From positions 7,538,924 through 7,602,923 of the forward strand of contig OY811971.1 in the NCBI GenBank assembly GCA_963681505.1: 64,000 nucleotides of DNA, in the 5' to 3' direction. The DNA is from Eunapius fragilis. Lineage: Eukaryota; Porifera; Demospongiae; Spongillida; Spongillidae. Below the pieces are notes generated by a model, which ran no database searches, had not been told where the DNA came from, and saw only the letters and a program-made list of their open reading frames with translations. Positions within the stretch are counted from its first letter, which is position 1, and the number at the start of each line of letters is the position of its first letter. This document shows positions 11,051-22,400 of this stretch, piece by piece. The position numbers and the translations under genes were made by a program.

Positions 11051-11413
11051 CATATAAGGTACACTTTGAAATAGGGTGCAGGGATATAGGGTGCATGGGT
11101 CTTGAAGCTAGTTACATGTAATTTTCGAACGGTACCTGAGGTTAACCATTGAAGTTTTTAGATAGCAAGTACGAAATAGGGCAAGTGTACTGATATGCAT
11201 ATAAGACACAACTCAGAAACTAGTTGTCTTCCAAAGAACTATTTGTCTTCAAGCACAAAAAACACTTCACCCTTTTTGTGCCTTTTTAATAGATGCACAT
11301 ACATAGTCAGTGGTACCATTGGTAGCAAACTTCACACAGAATTATTTTGCCTAATTCAGGTATTCTGCATGTACAGTGAAGGATAATGACACGATGCCTC
11401 AGTGCACACCTCC

Positions 11414-12034
11414 TTATGGGTAGTTACTAGAGGAAATGCATAGTGTTAGTTCGCTTCGTTCAAAATAGGATAACAGATGGAAACGCATCCTGCCTTGATC
11501 AAAAATAAGAGTCCTTAAGTTGTCTCCTATTGCAGCATGGTAAGCAAATGCAATACTAAAGAGGCCATGCACAGTCTGTGGATCCTGACTGTTGCTGCAC
11601 TGGGTATTGTGTGACAATCAAGGCTGAGTCATTTGCAGCACACTTGTATACAGTGCTAAACTGCTCTTTTAGACTGAATGAAAACGTTTCTGTATTACCC
11701 ACAAGACTACCATAAAGGAAGACACTGCCATCACTTAAGGCTGTTGTAACCCAATGTTCCTCACCAGTGTAATGAATCTGTATGCCTAGACATTGCACAT
11801 GGTAAAGCAGCCATGATTATGTAATTGCAACATACCATCTGTATTCATTGGTTTGAAGCCTTTAACCTGACATAGCACAGTAGGTTGAAAACCAGACATT
11901 GTTGGAAACTGATCTCGAAGAAGTATTAAAGCAGCATAGATTACAAGATCATCCAACAAGCCTCCTTGTTCTAGAATTCTCTTATGATGTTTATTCATTC
12001 CCAAGATCCAAGGAGAACACTGAGAAAAAGGCAT
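11414..12034 (-). pseudogene. Decayed Ulp1/C48-type cysteine protease domain
   Basis: Minus-strand reading gives, in order, LLDDLVIYAALILLRDQF, an EEHWVTTAL segment carrying the presumed catalytic His, and QQQSGSTDC carrying the Gln and Cys of a Ulp1-type triad, then LFSIAFAYHAA. The pieces lie in different frames (breaks near 11570 and 11790), and the usual Asp after the second strand reads Gly. It resembles the protease region of the Ginger-type element at 55719-56216, for example xHW followed by QQxxxSxxCG, so it is probably a relic of a related transposon. No integrase is seen nearby. Confidence 0.65.
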
Positions 12035-12536
12035 GATTTAAAAAGGCAAATAATAAACATTTTTACTTCATTGGATTTTACAGTCCTCTTTACCTTTTTA
12101 CTTTCTTGTTCAGCATTACAGCACATATCTAAGCATATGATTTAAGGATGCATTTTCATCTTATCACTCTATATATATGACCCCTCACTTAATTGTAACT
12201 TCAAATCTGTTGTTTCTTCCTGAGGATTGTCCTTTGAGCATCCATCTAATTATGTATCATCTTAAGTACAAGGCTGCATTTTAAAACACTTAATCATTAT
12301 TTGTATACACTCACCAGATGCAATGGTGCATGACCTTTCTGTAGCTTTGGATTAATCCTTTGACAACGTTCACACGAACTGATCTGGGTGTTGAAGAATA
12401 TCATCTACAGGCATGCTTTAACCATGATTGGAACTTACGTATGAGCACACTTGATTACACTAGTCTCGTACCCAGACCCTCAATCCCACAGCTGCGGATG
12501 GATTACATCACCGCTACGTGGAAAGAGGGTTCTGAC

Positions 12537-13322
12537 TAGGCCTGTCGAAAAAATTCCACCGGAATTTCGGAAATTTTAGGCAGTTTCTAATTTCACAAAA
12601 TGCCAGCATTTTCCAATTATATACACATCGCATACTACCGACAACGGGTCAGTAAACCACAAAAACTAACAGTATGCAGAAATATACGGTTTTTCACTAA
12701 TATGGCGATCAACGAGGTCCCATCGTCCTAATTGGCCAGAAAAAGGTAATCAAAGATGGCTAGACCCAAGGTCACTGTAGCAGCAGCACTGGCGGACGGA
12801 GGGGGGGGGTTGGGGGGGTTGCAACCCCCCCTTTCCTCCTATTACATAATACGCAAAATGCGGCATAAGTAACAAAAACTCGTAATGTTTCATGCATTTT
12901 AGCACACCGAATTAACGTTTTCAAAAGCTTCCGCGCTTCGCGCGGGAGGGGGCACATCCCCCTCCCGCACCCTCCCCCTTTTAGTGATCCCCCTCCACTA
13001 CAACCCCCCCTTTCTTTAAATCCTGCGTCCGCCACTGAGCAGGCATCGCTAACGTGGCTGCTTTGTTGTCGTCTTTTGCAATCCAGCAGCGTACGGGTGT
13101 TGCACTCGAATCGTCGTACTTAGTTGTTGGGTCTTCTCCACTTCCAATTTGTGTGCCTGGCCTTTCCTCTTCTTCTGCCGCCTCTTTGTGCGTTGGACTA
13201 TCGTGACGGTTAAAAAGATAACCGGCATTTTTTGGTGGAATTTGGAAATTTTACGGAGCATTTTTTGCAATTACGGTCGGAATTTTTGAGAATTTTTGTG
13301 TGGCATTTTTTCGACAGGCCTA
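12537..13322. mobile_element. Nested hAT element
   Basis: Ends TAGGCCTGTCGAAAAAATT and its complement (TTTTTTCGACAGGCCTA) are flanked by the 8-bp duplication GTTCTGAC (12529-12536 and 13323-13330), which fits the hAT nTnnnnAn pattern. It sits at the inner edge of the left TIR of the larger transposon. A second small inverted-repeat element (about 12788-13038, ends near CTGGCGGACG and CGTCCGCCACTG, flanked by AGCAG) is nested inside it. No complete transposase. Confidence 0.8.
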
Positions 13323-13339
13323 GTTCTGACTTGTTTTGA

Positions 13340-14356
13340 ATGTTTATGCAATTATTGTGTCGTCATAAGTGTCGTCATCGTGTAATTAATCACTGCAAAG
13401 TCTGTTCGGTGTCTGTGTCGAACTGCTCGCAAAGACGACAATTGGGAAGGCATACGCAGGACTCTAGTCTTTGTACCGCGCAGCTTAGGGTCAAGACGGA
13501 GCGCACACAGCAGCTCTCTCCCCTTGCTCTTCAGACCCTTTCCCGGCCTGTTGCTCGCCGAGCTTTCCAAGAGATCGATACTCTAATAAACGCCCACCAT
13601 GTCCAGAGGGCCGCGGACCTGTCCCACAGCCTCATAGCCCTGTGCAAAGAGGGCATGAGGTACTACCACACCTACCACAGGCTGCCCTTCAAGGTTGCTG
13701 TGACGGCAGGCTTCGTGGGTTGGCTGGCGTGTGTGCTTGTGGCCATCCCCAGGAAAAAGTTCTTGGACAAGATTCCTGCCCAAGATCTTGACCAACTTGC
13801 CCAAGATCTTGTCCAACTTGCCAAGATTATGCCGGCCAAGTTTTGGCCAAGATCTTACCCAAGATATGGCAAGATCTCAGCCTCCTGGCAAGATCTTGGC
13901 CTCCTGCCAAGATCTTGCTCTTCTTGGCAAGAATCTTTCCCAAGAACTTTTTGCTGGGTCTTGGAGGAGAAGTGGCCCGGTTTATGTAGGAGGGTGGGAG
14001 CTAACAGTGGAGGGGTGGGTAACTGTAGCCCTAAGATGGTGCTAGTTCAGGTAGCCACAGTGGTGGCCATTGTTATGGTTGTTTGGTACCACCAATCCTC
14101 CCCCATCCAGTATTACTGGTACTACGCGCTGTCTCTCGTCTGTTGGTCCTATGTGTGGGTGCGGAGGTCCGCGTTCCGTGCCGCCAGGCAAGGGATGGCA
14201 ACCAATCGCGTGCTGCTTTTGAAGGGGACAGTGCACCTGGTGGGTGTGGTGGTGGGCTTGGAGGCCCTTGTCATGAGCTTCTTCTATCGGGAGGTGCTCT
14301 CTGCTGTCCTTGTGGTTGTCTCCATCTTGCAGTCAGTCTTTGGGATGCACGAATAA
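13340..14356 (+). pseudogene. Captured fragment of GPI ethanolamine phosphate transferase 1 (PIGN) membrane domain
   Basis: One uninterrupted 338-codon frame. Residues about 95-135 (EGMRYYHTYHR, FVGWLACVLV) and about 235-335 (IQYYWYYAL, LEALVMSFFYRE) match my recollection of the polytopic C-terminal PigN domain of GPI ethanolamine phosphate transferase 1, an ER membrane enzyme of GPI-anchor synthesis. The N-terminal catalytic domain is absent, so no transferase activity is expected. Residues about 140-225 do not look like PIGN and cover a CAAGATCTTG-rich array (13775-13950), probably a retained intron. The frame sits within transposon ends, so it is a captured gene piece, not the resident gene. 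Confidence 0.7.
13775..13950. repeat. Palindromic CAAGATCTTG array
   Basis: Several close repeats of CAAGATCTTG or GCCAAGATCTTG, a self-complementary 10-mer, inside the captured PIGN fragment. A shorter version is present at 19226-19370 in the second copy. Confidence 0.8.
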
Positions 14357-14589
14357 CAATGGCGTCTAGCGATTCCCCCGACATTCTAATCGCTGCTTGA
14401 CTCATTATGCAATTACAATGTTGCGACCGTGACGTCAGACCGTGCTGCAATCTGATTGGTCCTCCGAAATCGAGTAAAGTCAGAACCAAAATGTTCGATC
14501 TATGCGCCAGACCCTCTTTCCACGTAGCGGTGATGTAATCCACCCGCAGCTGTGGGATTGAGGGTCTGGGTACGAGACTATGATTACAC

Positions 14590-15040
14590 AGCTCAGGCCA
14601 GTAGTATCTGTCGCTGAGTTTTGTCTCTACCCAGATAACCTTCATGAGCGGTCTTTACAATTTTCAGTTGGTCTTCCTCCTTTTCAACGACCATCCTCGG
14701 GCGTTGTTTAGTTTTTCCACCACATTACATAGTACAAATGGCCAGCTTCAACACTGAAAAACGCAGCTCGCTTTCGAAGTCCCCGTTTGTATTCCTTGCT
14801 CACATCCGACGGATAGAGCTCATTTGTGACATATTCAAAAATAGCGCTATACAAGTACTTTGAAGCAGATGCGTCGCACTCTACAGCCTCTCCTGTAACG
14901 CTCATAGCAGTTCATAGCAGCTGGATAACTAGAGAGAGTGTGCAGGTGGCACGCATGCGTGCGTACTTACGTTGTTCATGCAGACTGAATGACATCATAC
15001 ATGCTTCAGACGGGCATGTAATGCTGTGTACTTTATGTTT
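14590..15040. other. No recognisable gene
   Basis: Small frames on both strands, none with a recognisable family. Confidence 0.3.
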
Positions 15041-15185
15041 GCAAAGGGGGCCCTCCTGGGGCCCCAAAACCCTAGTGAAATGGGGCCCATGAGGGGGTCC
15101 AAATCACTAGCGTTTTAGGGCCGGGGGGCCCCATTTCACTGGGGGGGCCCAAATCGCTCCTACACCGGGTCAATTCCTATATAGG
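15040..15185. repeat. GC-rich repeat with CCCATTTCACT motifs
   Basis: Alternating GGGGCC blocks and CCCATTTCACT, related to 10905-11040. It ends beside the short inverted pair GGAACTAC/GTAGTTCC (15184-15202). Confidence 0.5.
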
Positions 15186-15203
15186 AACTACTATCGTAGT
15201 TCC

Positions 15204-15725
15204 TGATACATATATACATACATTCATGCATGCATACATGCATTCATGCATGCATGCATACATGCATGCATGCATACATGCATACATACATACATACATA
15301 CATACATACATACATACATACATACATACATACATACATACATACATACATACATACATACATACATACATACATACATACATACATACATACATACATA
15401 CATACATACATACATACATACATACATACATACATACATACATACATACATACATACATACATACATACATACATACATACATACATACATACATACATA
15501 CATACATACATACATACATACATACATACATACATACATACTACATACATACATACATACATACATACATACATACATACTACATACATACGTATATACA
15601 TACATACATGTACATATACTGCATACATACATACATGATACATGCATGCATGCATACATACACGCACGCACCACACATACATACATACATTCATACACAC
15701 ACACACACACATGCATGCATACATA
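15204..15725. repeat. (TACA)n microsatellite array, about 520 bp
   Basis: Second long TACA array, with GCATGCATGCA interruptions at the left edge and CA repeats at the right. Frames across it are artefacts. Confidence 0.98.
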
Positions 15726-16229
15726 TTTGCATATTATACCCAGGAAGTTAATTCAAAGTTTGACACGATCAATCTACCCCTACCCCACCGCCTCAATAAA
15801 AACTCCTTCCGCTCTCACACTCTGCGCGTAACAAAAACAACTTTCATTCGCCATCTCCAAATTGATACGAGCAAGCCAAACACACACACCTCAAAACAAA
15901 CCTCTCTTACCCCTTTTATGCACGCACATAAATGAAAATTCATGCCACATGATGGACAAACTCCAGTGCGTGAGAAAGACGTTGTATAGGACCTAGCTGT
16001 CTATAAATATAAGTTCCTATTTGCTGCGACGATTCCAAGTTACATGTAAATATCGCGAAATTGTATTGTGATATTGTAAGCATTTCATTGAGCAATAATA
16101 TCATTCTGTGAGATTGCGGCGAAAAAGGAACGGATGCACAAACGTAGTATGTAAAGCTGTAGGGTATGCATGTACGTATATGGTGTTTTAATTCTTTGCA
16201 TATATTGTATTTCAAATTCAGTTGTCAAA
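15726..16229. other. Upstream region of the NIDO-FN3 gene
   Basis: No repeat or gene recognised. It precedes the start codon at 16230 and so presumably holds the promoter, but I see no clear core promoter element. Confidence 0.3.
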
Positions 16230-16418
16230 ATGGCAATGCTTAGCCTATTATTGATCCTGTGCACTCCATTTGGAACTGCGATCCCATTGAGTTCGTTTTA
16301 TCCATTCGGATCATCTGCTGGTGATACTGGACTGGGGCCCACTGACGATGGATCGTCAGCTGCAATATCACTACCAACGTCGTTTTTATTTTATGGAACA
16401 TCATACACATCCATTTTC
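16230..16418 (+). CDS. Exon 1: signal peptide and start of NIDO
   Basis: ATG in AAAATGGCA begins a hydrophobic leader (MAMLSLLLILC) followed by IPLSSFYPFG and GTSYTSIF, the usual opening of a NIDO domain. Donor TTC|GTAAGC ends it in phase 0. Without splicing the frame would run 27 codons further to a stop at about 16498. Confidence 0.8.
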
Positions 16419-19400
16419 GTAAGCTCATTCAGTGCATGCATGAATGGAAATTACTACAGCTATGAGCCTAGCATGTACAGTGTTGAGCATGCCGATTAGT
16501 CATAACAAAAGTGTGATACACATTATAAATAGTCCATTACAATTCGATTGACTGGGCTTCCATTTCTCGTCATCCTTCATGTGCTGCTGACGGATTTGTA
16601 TTCAGTATTGCCAAAATGATAACAATCTCATCGTAACAACCAGGTTCATGTAAAATTATATATAGCATGGCTGGCGCGATATATCTACGATATTGCGATA
16701 TCATAGACTTCTACATATCGCTTGCGGCAGCGAGGATTATTAATTCTCACTCGGGGCTTTTGATTCATAGAAGGTCGCACAATCAGATAATTAATGCAAG
16801 CTGATATAGGATGCCAATCATTAACTAGTCTGCACACATGTTCATACGGTTCATATACATGCAAAGTCTGCCACTGCCACTGCCAAAGACATACACGAAA
16901 GCAACTCAATGAGCTTATAGTGAAAATTGTGCATGATATAGTTGGACGAAAAAAATTGACATCGATTTAATGTTTACTTGAATTTATAACAATAACCACA
17001 TATGGTATTGAAAGTCTAACTGCACAGATGCACAGGCTAAACACTTGTTATCATGTTTGAAAAAAGTTGTGCCATCAGTGACTATCATGTTCTACGACTT
17101 TCGTTTTCAGTGACCCTAGTCTTGTCAACTGATTTTGCTGTATTTCTTCACTCGGGGATAGCGGATCAGGACGAGTATTGGGATGTTGCTTATAAGCACC
17201 AACCCATAAGTCATTTGGCCGAGCTAGATTCTGTACCGTTCGCGTATTTATGACGTAGCTTTCAAGGAATAAAAGTGTTAGGCTTTTTTTTTTTCGAAGC
17301 GGTCGCGATCGGTTCATGCCAAAAGAAGCACCATATTGTTCCGAACGATGATTATTAGTGCATCGTTTGGGTCCTTTTTTTACAATGTAACAGCTCATTT
17401 TTCTGATTGGCAAACATCAGGCTTATAAAATGCACCATGCATTTCCAGGTGAATTTCGTTAAAAAACGATGCTGTTATAACCAGTTATGGTAGAAAAGTG
17501 GGCGGTACATGTAGTAAAAAGCAGTTCTTTTCAGAACCAAGCATCATCCAGCAGCAATCAACAGAGGAGAGCAAGCAAAGGAGCAGATCGTACCTGGGCA
17601 TAGCTGCAGCAGACAAAAGCTCCGAGGGGTACCCCCAGTGCTGGTGCTTCTGCATGGTGGTCGTCATCGAGCGACGCTAAAAAGCATTGCAGGAGAATCA
17701 GCAGTACTATTTGTGAGAGTGCAGCAAAGGAATTGGATTCTCTTGCCGCGCATTTTGCCAGAAGTGGTTGTGATGAATGACACTGATGCATTACACGTGC
17801 ATGCATGCTTTGAGTGAGATGGATAATCGGTGGGACATTCCAAAGGCAGACAATATAATGGTCCATGAAATATATTTCATGACATAAAGCATGCATGTCC
17901 ATGCATTGTGCCGCATACCATCGAGTGGCCTAGATGAGCGGTTCGTGTAGACAATAACAAAGTTCTCAAGTTTCAAGGAAAGATGCAAATGCCACGTTAA
18001 GCCAATGAATGGGGTAGTTTATACTTCGTTACAGACATGCAAGGCAAGAAACTATACGAATGCGGAGCTAAGGTCGAACGTTACGGTCCAGGTATACATG
18101 CATGTAACTACAATGGCATTAAATGGCATACATCAACATCGACAGTGGATCAACTTGTGTAACTTCTTCTCTTCTATATAGAGACTCGTCACAACCGCTA
18201 ACAATCAATTTGGTAAAGCCTCTGCATGTAGGTATGGAACATGAAGTGGCTGAAAGTAGACCATAGTCTTTGTACCGCGCAGCTTAGGGTCAAGACGGAG
18301 CGCACACAAAACAGCTCTCTCCCCATACTCTTCAGACCATTTCCCGGGCATTTGCCCGCCGAGCTTTCAAATAGGATGGCCGAGATTGATACTCTAATAA
18401 ACGCCCACCATGTCCAGAGGGCCGTGGCAGTGCCGTCGAGAGGGGGGGGGGGGGGGGGGGGGGGGGGTAAGGGGGTACACTACCCCGGGCCCCGCGGCAC
18501 AAAGGGGCCCCGCGATCCCTAAGAATAATTTTTTTTTCCAATTGTGTGCGACGACCCTTTCGTGTTCGATCGAGCACTGAATCTTTCACTCACTGCCACA
18601 GTTTAGTCTGTACTGACTGCACAATCCTGACGCAAATGGGATCGTAGTAGAGTATTTATAATATTTTAATGATAAATAGAATTCCGGCAAGGTCTGAACA
18701 ATCTCTGATAGTTTAGGGGCGGATACAGGGGGAGGGGGGGGGGGGGGGATTTGGGGGTTGCAACCCCCCCTTAATGTCCAAAATCCTTTTTTTTTGCACG
18801 CAGTTTTAGGGGTTTTGGAGGTTGCAACCCCCTCTTTTATCCTTTTTTCGCACGTAGTTGTACGCGGACAGCACCCCCCCCCCCCCCCCGCTCGTTGAAC
18901 CGGCCGAAAATGGATATCACCCCCCCCCCCCCCCCCCCCGCTCGTCTTATTATTCATTAACAACCCCCCCTTTTCTGAAATCCTGTATCCGCCCCTATTA
19001 GTTTCAGCCTACAGGGTCAGAGGGGCCCCAGTGAGCGTCCTTCCCCGGGCCCCAACCTGGCTCTCAACGGGCCTGTCACCGTGGACCTGTCCCGCAGGCT
19101 CATAGCTCTGTGCAAAGAGGGCATGAGTACTACCACAGGCTGCCCCTCAAGGTTGCCGTGACGGCAGGCTTCGTGGGTTGGCTGGCGTGTGTGCTTATGG
19201 CCATCCCCAGCAAAAAGTTCTTGGACAAGATTCCTGCCCAAGATCTTGCCCAACTTGCCAAGATTATGCCGGCCAAGTTTTGGCCAACATCTTACTCAAG
19301 ATATGGCAAGATCTCAGCCTCCTGCCAAGATCTTGCTCTTCATGGCAAGAATCTTGCCCAAGAACTTTATTGCTAAGTCTGGGAGGAGACGTTGCCTCCT

Positions 19401-22400
19401 TCTTGTAGGAAGGTGGGAGCTAACAGTGGAGGGGTGGAGTACTGCAACCCTAAGATGGTGCTAGTAGCCACAGTGGTGGCCATTGTTATGGTTCTTTGGT
19501 ACCGATCCACCCCCATCCAGTATTACTGGTACTACTCGCTGCCTCTCGTCTGTTGGTCCTATGTGTGGGTGCGGAGGTCCGCCGCCTGGCAAAGGATGGC
19601 AACGAATCGCGTGCTACTTTTGAAGGGGACAGTGCACCTGGTGGGTGTGGTGGTGGGTTTGGAGGCCCTTGTCATGAGCTTCTTCTATCGGGAGGTGCTC
19701 TCTGCTGTCCTTGTGGTTGTCTCCATCTTGCAGTCAGTCTTTGAGATGCACGAATAATAATGGCGTCTAGCGATTCCCCCGAGTTAGTCCCCGACATTCT
19801 AATCGCTGCTTGACTCAGTATTGCTATGGGATGCAATTACAATGTTGCGACCGTGACGTCAGACCGTGCTGCAATCTGATTGGTCCTCCGAAATCGAGGA
19901 AAGTCAGAACCAAAATGCTTTGCACGTAGTGTAATCCACTCGCAGCTGTGGGATTGAGGGTCTGGGTACGAGACAACTTTTGCACGGTACACTGGTTTGT
20001 TTCCAGACGTTCGGCCATGACGTTCTAAATATCATACGTTCTAAATATCATACATGTACATGTCTCGATTGGCTGCTTTTCATATGCGTGGAGCGGTGTT
20101 CATGAGGTGTCTAGCTGGCACTGCTCAGTACTTATTGAATTGTATAATGAGGGCGAACAATGGATTATTAACTGCCAATTGTGGCGGATGGGTATGATAC
20201 ATGTTTAAGGCATTTTGTACCAGCAAGCTGCGGGATGGACAAACTATTCATTTTCATTTTTATCTCAGTAAACTTAAATCTTACTTCTCCCATTCTGACT
20301 ATGGTAGCGGTGTAACAAATATCTACGTGTTTTTCGGTGAAAAGAAAACAATCCGCCGCCATTGAATCATTGGTTTGGCGTAATATTGGCATGCACATCG
20401 TCCCTGTGGATACTATCTTTGATGTTTTAATGATTTAAAGTTGGCATAAGTAACTGATGAGCAATAAAACTGGCTATACTAGTATTAGACTTGAGAAACT
20501 GTGATTTATCGTGTCATTATTAAGAAAGGACAAACCTGGAAAAACCTAGGTAATCGTTGGGCATTAATATATACTATAAACCTGAAAAATCGATTGGACT
20601 TTTTTTCGTAGTCGAAATAATCGATTTTGATTTATGAAAAGTTTACATGCCCATTCTATAGCTATAGCTATGAGTTGATTTGCGAATTTGTTGGCCTGAA
20701 CGCTGCTACACCATCTCTTAACCTTCTTATACTATGAGTACCATATGTGACAAGTAAATAAAAACATTCTCTACGAGAAAGTTGGTGGGATATAAGATTT
20801 GATTATGACATTGGTGGTGTAAAAAGCAAGGAAACAAGGTCTTATCAGAAGGGAAAATGTCATAGTCCTATATTTAGCACATTTCTAGGGCATGTGTTGT
20901 TTGTGTGCTAAATATAGGACTATGACATTTTCCCTTCTGATAAGACCTTGTTTCCTTGCTTTTTACACCACCAATGTCATAATCAAATCCTATATCCCAC
21001 CAACTTTCTCGTAGAGAATGTTTTTATTTACTTGTTTTCTTAATTTTTTTCATACCCAAGTAACCCAATGACTGTTGTATGGCTGCTTCTCCCTTTTCAT
21101 TTCTTACAATCCATAATTAAATTATACAAGACATAGGAGGCTGATAGTCGATTGTTTATCAAAGTATTATATTATATAAAAGCGAGTCCTCCAGCCGATT
21201 CTGAAGCTACTGGTGAAATTTTCATCGCTTAGAAATGTTCCTGTCCTGAGTTATGCGTTGCCAAGAAGATGGAGGAGAAGAAGAAGAAGACGACCCGCCC
21301 CTTGTTCCGAGACTGGGTACGAGGACGGGCAGTACACTCTTGTTCTCAACAACCACGCGGTTCAGCGACATGAAACAAAAACGAAACTACTCATTTTTGA
21401 CTTCTAGATCGATTGCTAAAACAAGCTACACGATCCGATCGTCACGTCGGGAGTGTTGTTACAGACGGGTCGCGTTTTTTTAATGACATTCATAGTCGTG
21501 GTCAAATCCTATATCGGAAGTTTCGTCGTACTCATAGTATAGAAGAAATTGTTGCCACTGTAACGAATCAATATAGGTTCCTGCTCCACACCCAGGGGCG
21601 GATCCAGGATTTTTGAAAGGGGGGGGGGGGGCTTATTATAAAAAAGTTGTATTCTAAATCTGTGCATGGGGCACTAATTAAATAAATTAACACGACTTGC
21701 CATCCTCTCTGTAATCCAGTGAGTTGCTTTTTTCAGCTTACCCCGAAGCAAAACATAACCAGCAGAGCATCGAATTCCTCAAATAGTGATATTTATAAAT
21801 TCATACGTCTTGAAGGAGACAATGAAATCAGTGCAGTAAAGCATGCTAGTTGTAGTAATTGGTTAACAATAGAACATGCAAGTGGAGCATGCGCAGTGAG
21901 ATGGCAGAATCCGGTAGAACCAGTTTGGGGCATTCTTAAGGCCTAACATTGAAGTAAAGAGTCAGTCTAGACTGGAGAACAATACGAGTCATTGAACTAC
22001 GACCTGTCATTGAACTACGTATGGTGTGATATTGTGTTCGTTGTATTTGTGTTAATTGCTGCCTAAGTAATAATAGTGTGTACCAATTGACCTGTCAGTA
22101 TCAGCTGTTAGGTACTACATTTTGGCGACGAGGGAAAGTAATGGCTCTGTCGGACCGTTTGAAAGGGACACCGACGACTGGACAGCGTACTGTGAGCGGT
22201 TGTAACAGTACTTCGTGGAGAACGAGATAAAAGATGACGGAAAGAAGAGAGCAGTATTGCTGAGCACATGTGGCACTGCCTCTTACCAGCTCATACGCAG
22301 CCTTGTAGCCCCAAGCAAGCCGACAGATAAGTCTGTGGATGAAATTATGAAGTTGGTTAAAGACCATTAGACTCCGCAGCCTTCCAGCATTGTACAGAGG

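Larger units (their letters stand above)
12461..14580. mobile_element. Pack-MULE-like transposon carrying a PIGN fragment
   Basis: The element begins TAGTCTCGTACCCAGACC and ends with its exact complement. The inverted repeats extend about 68 bp on each side (12461-12528, 14512-14580). It is flanked by a perfect 9-bp duplication, TGATTACAC (12452-12460 and 14581-14589). A 9-bp duplication with long TIRs fits Mutator-like elements best. No transposase is present; instead it holds a cellular gene fragment (13331-14356) and a nested hAT element (12537-13322). The same termini and 9-bp duplications occur at 37071-37196 and 39493-41216. Confidence 0.85.

Noticed and set aside
15177..15831. Frames of up to 201 codons
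   Set aside because: Same artefact over the second (TACA)n array.
17498..17680. Frame starting MGGTCSKK, resembling an N-myristoylated protein start
   Set aside because: No family, no splice context, overlapping frames of equal length; probably chance.
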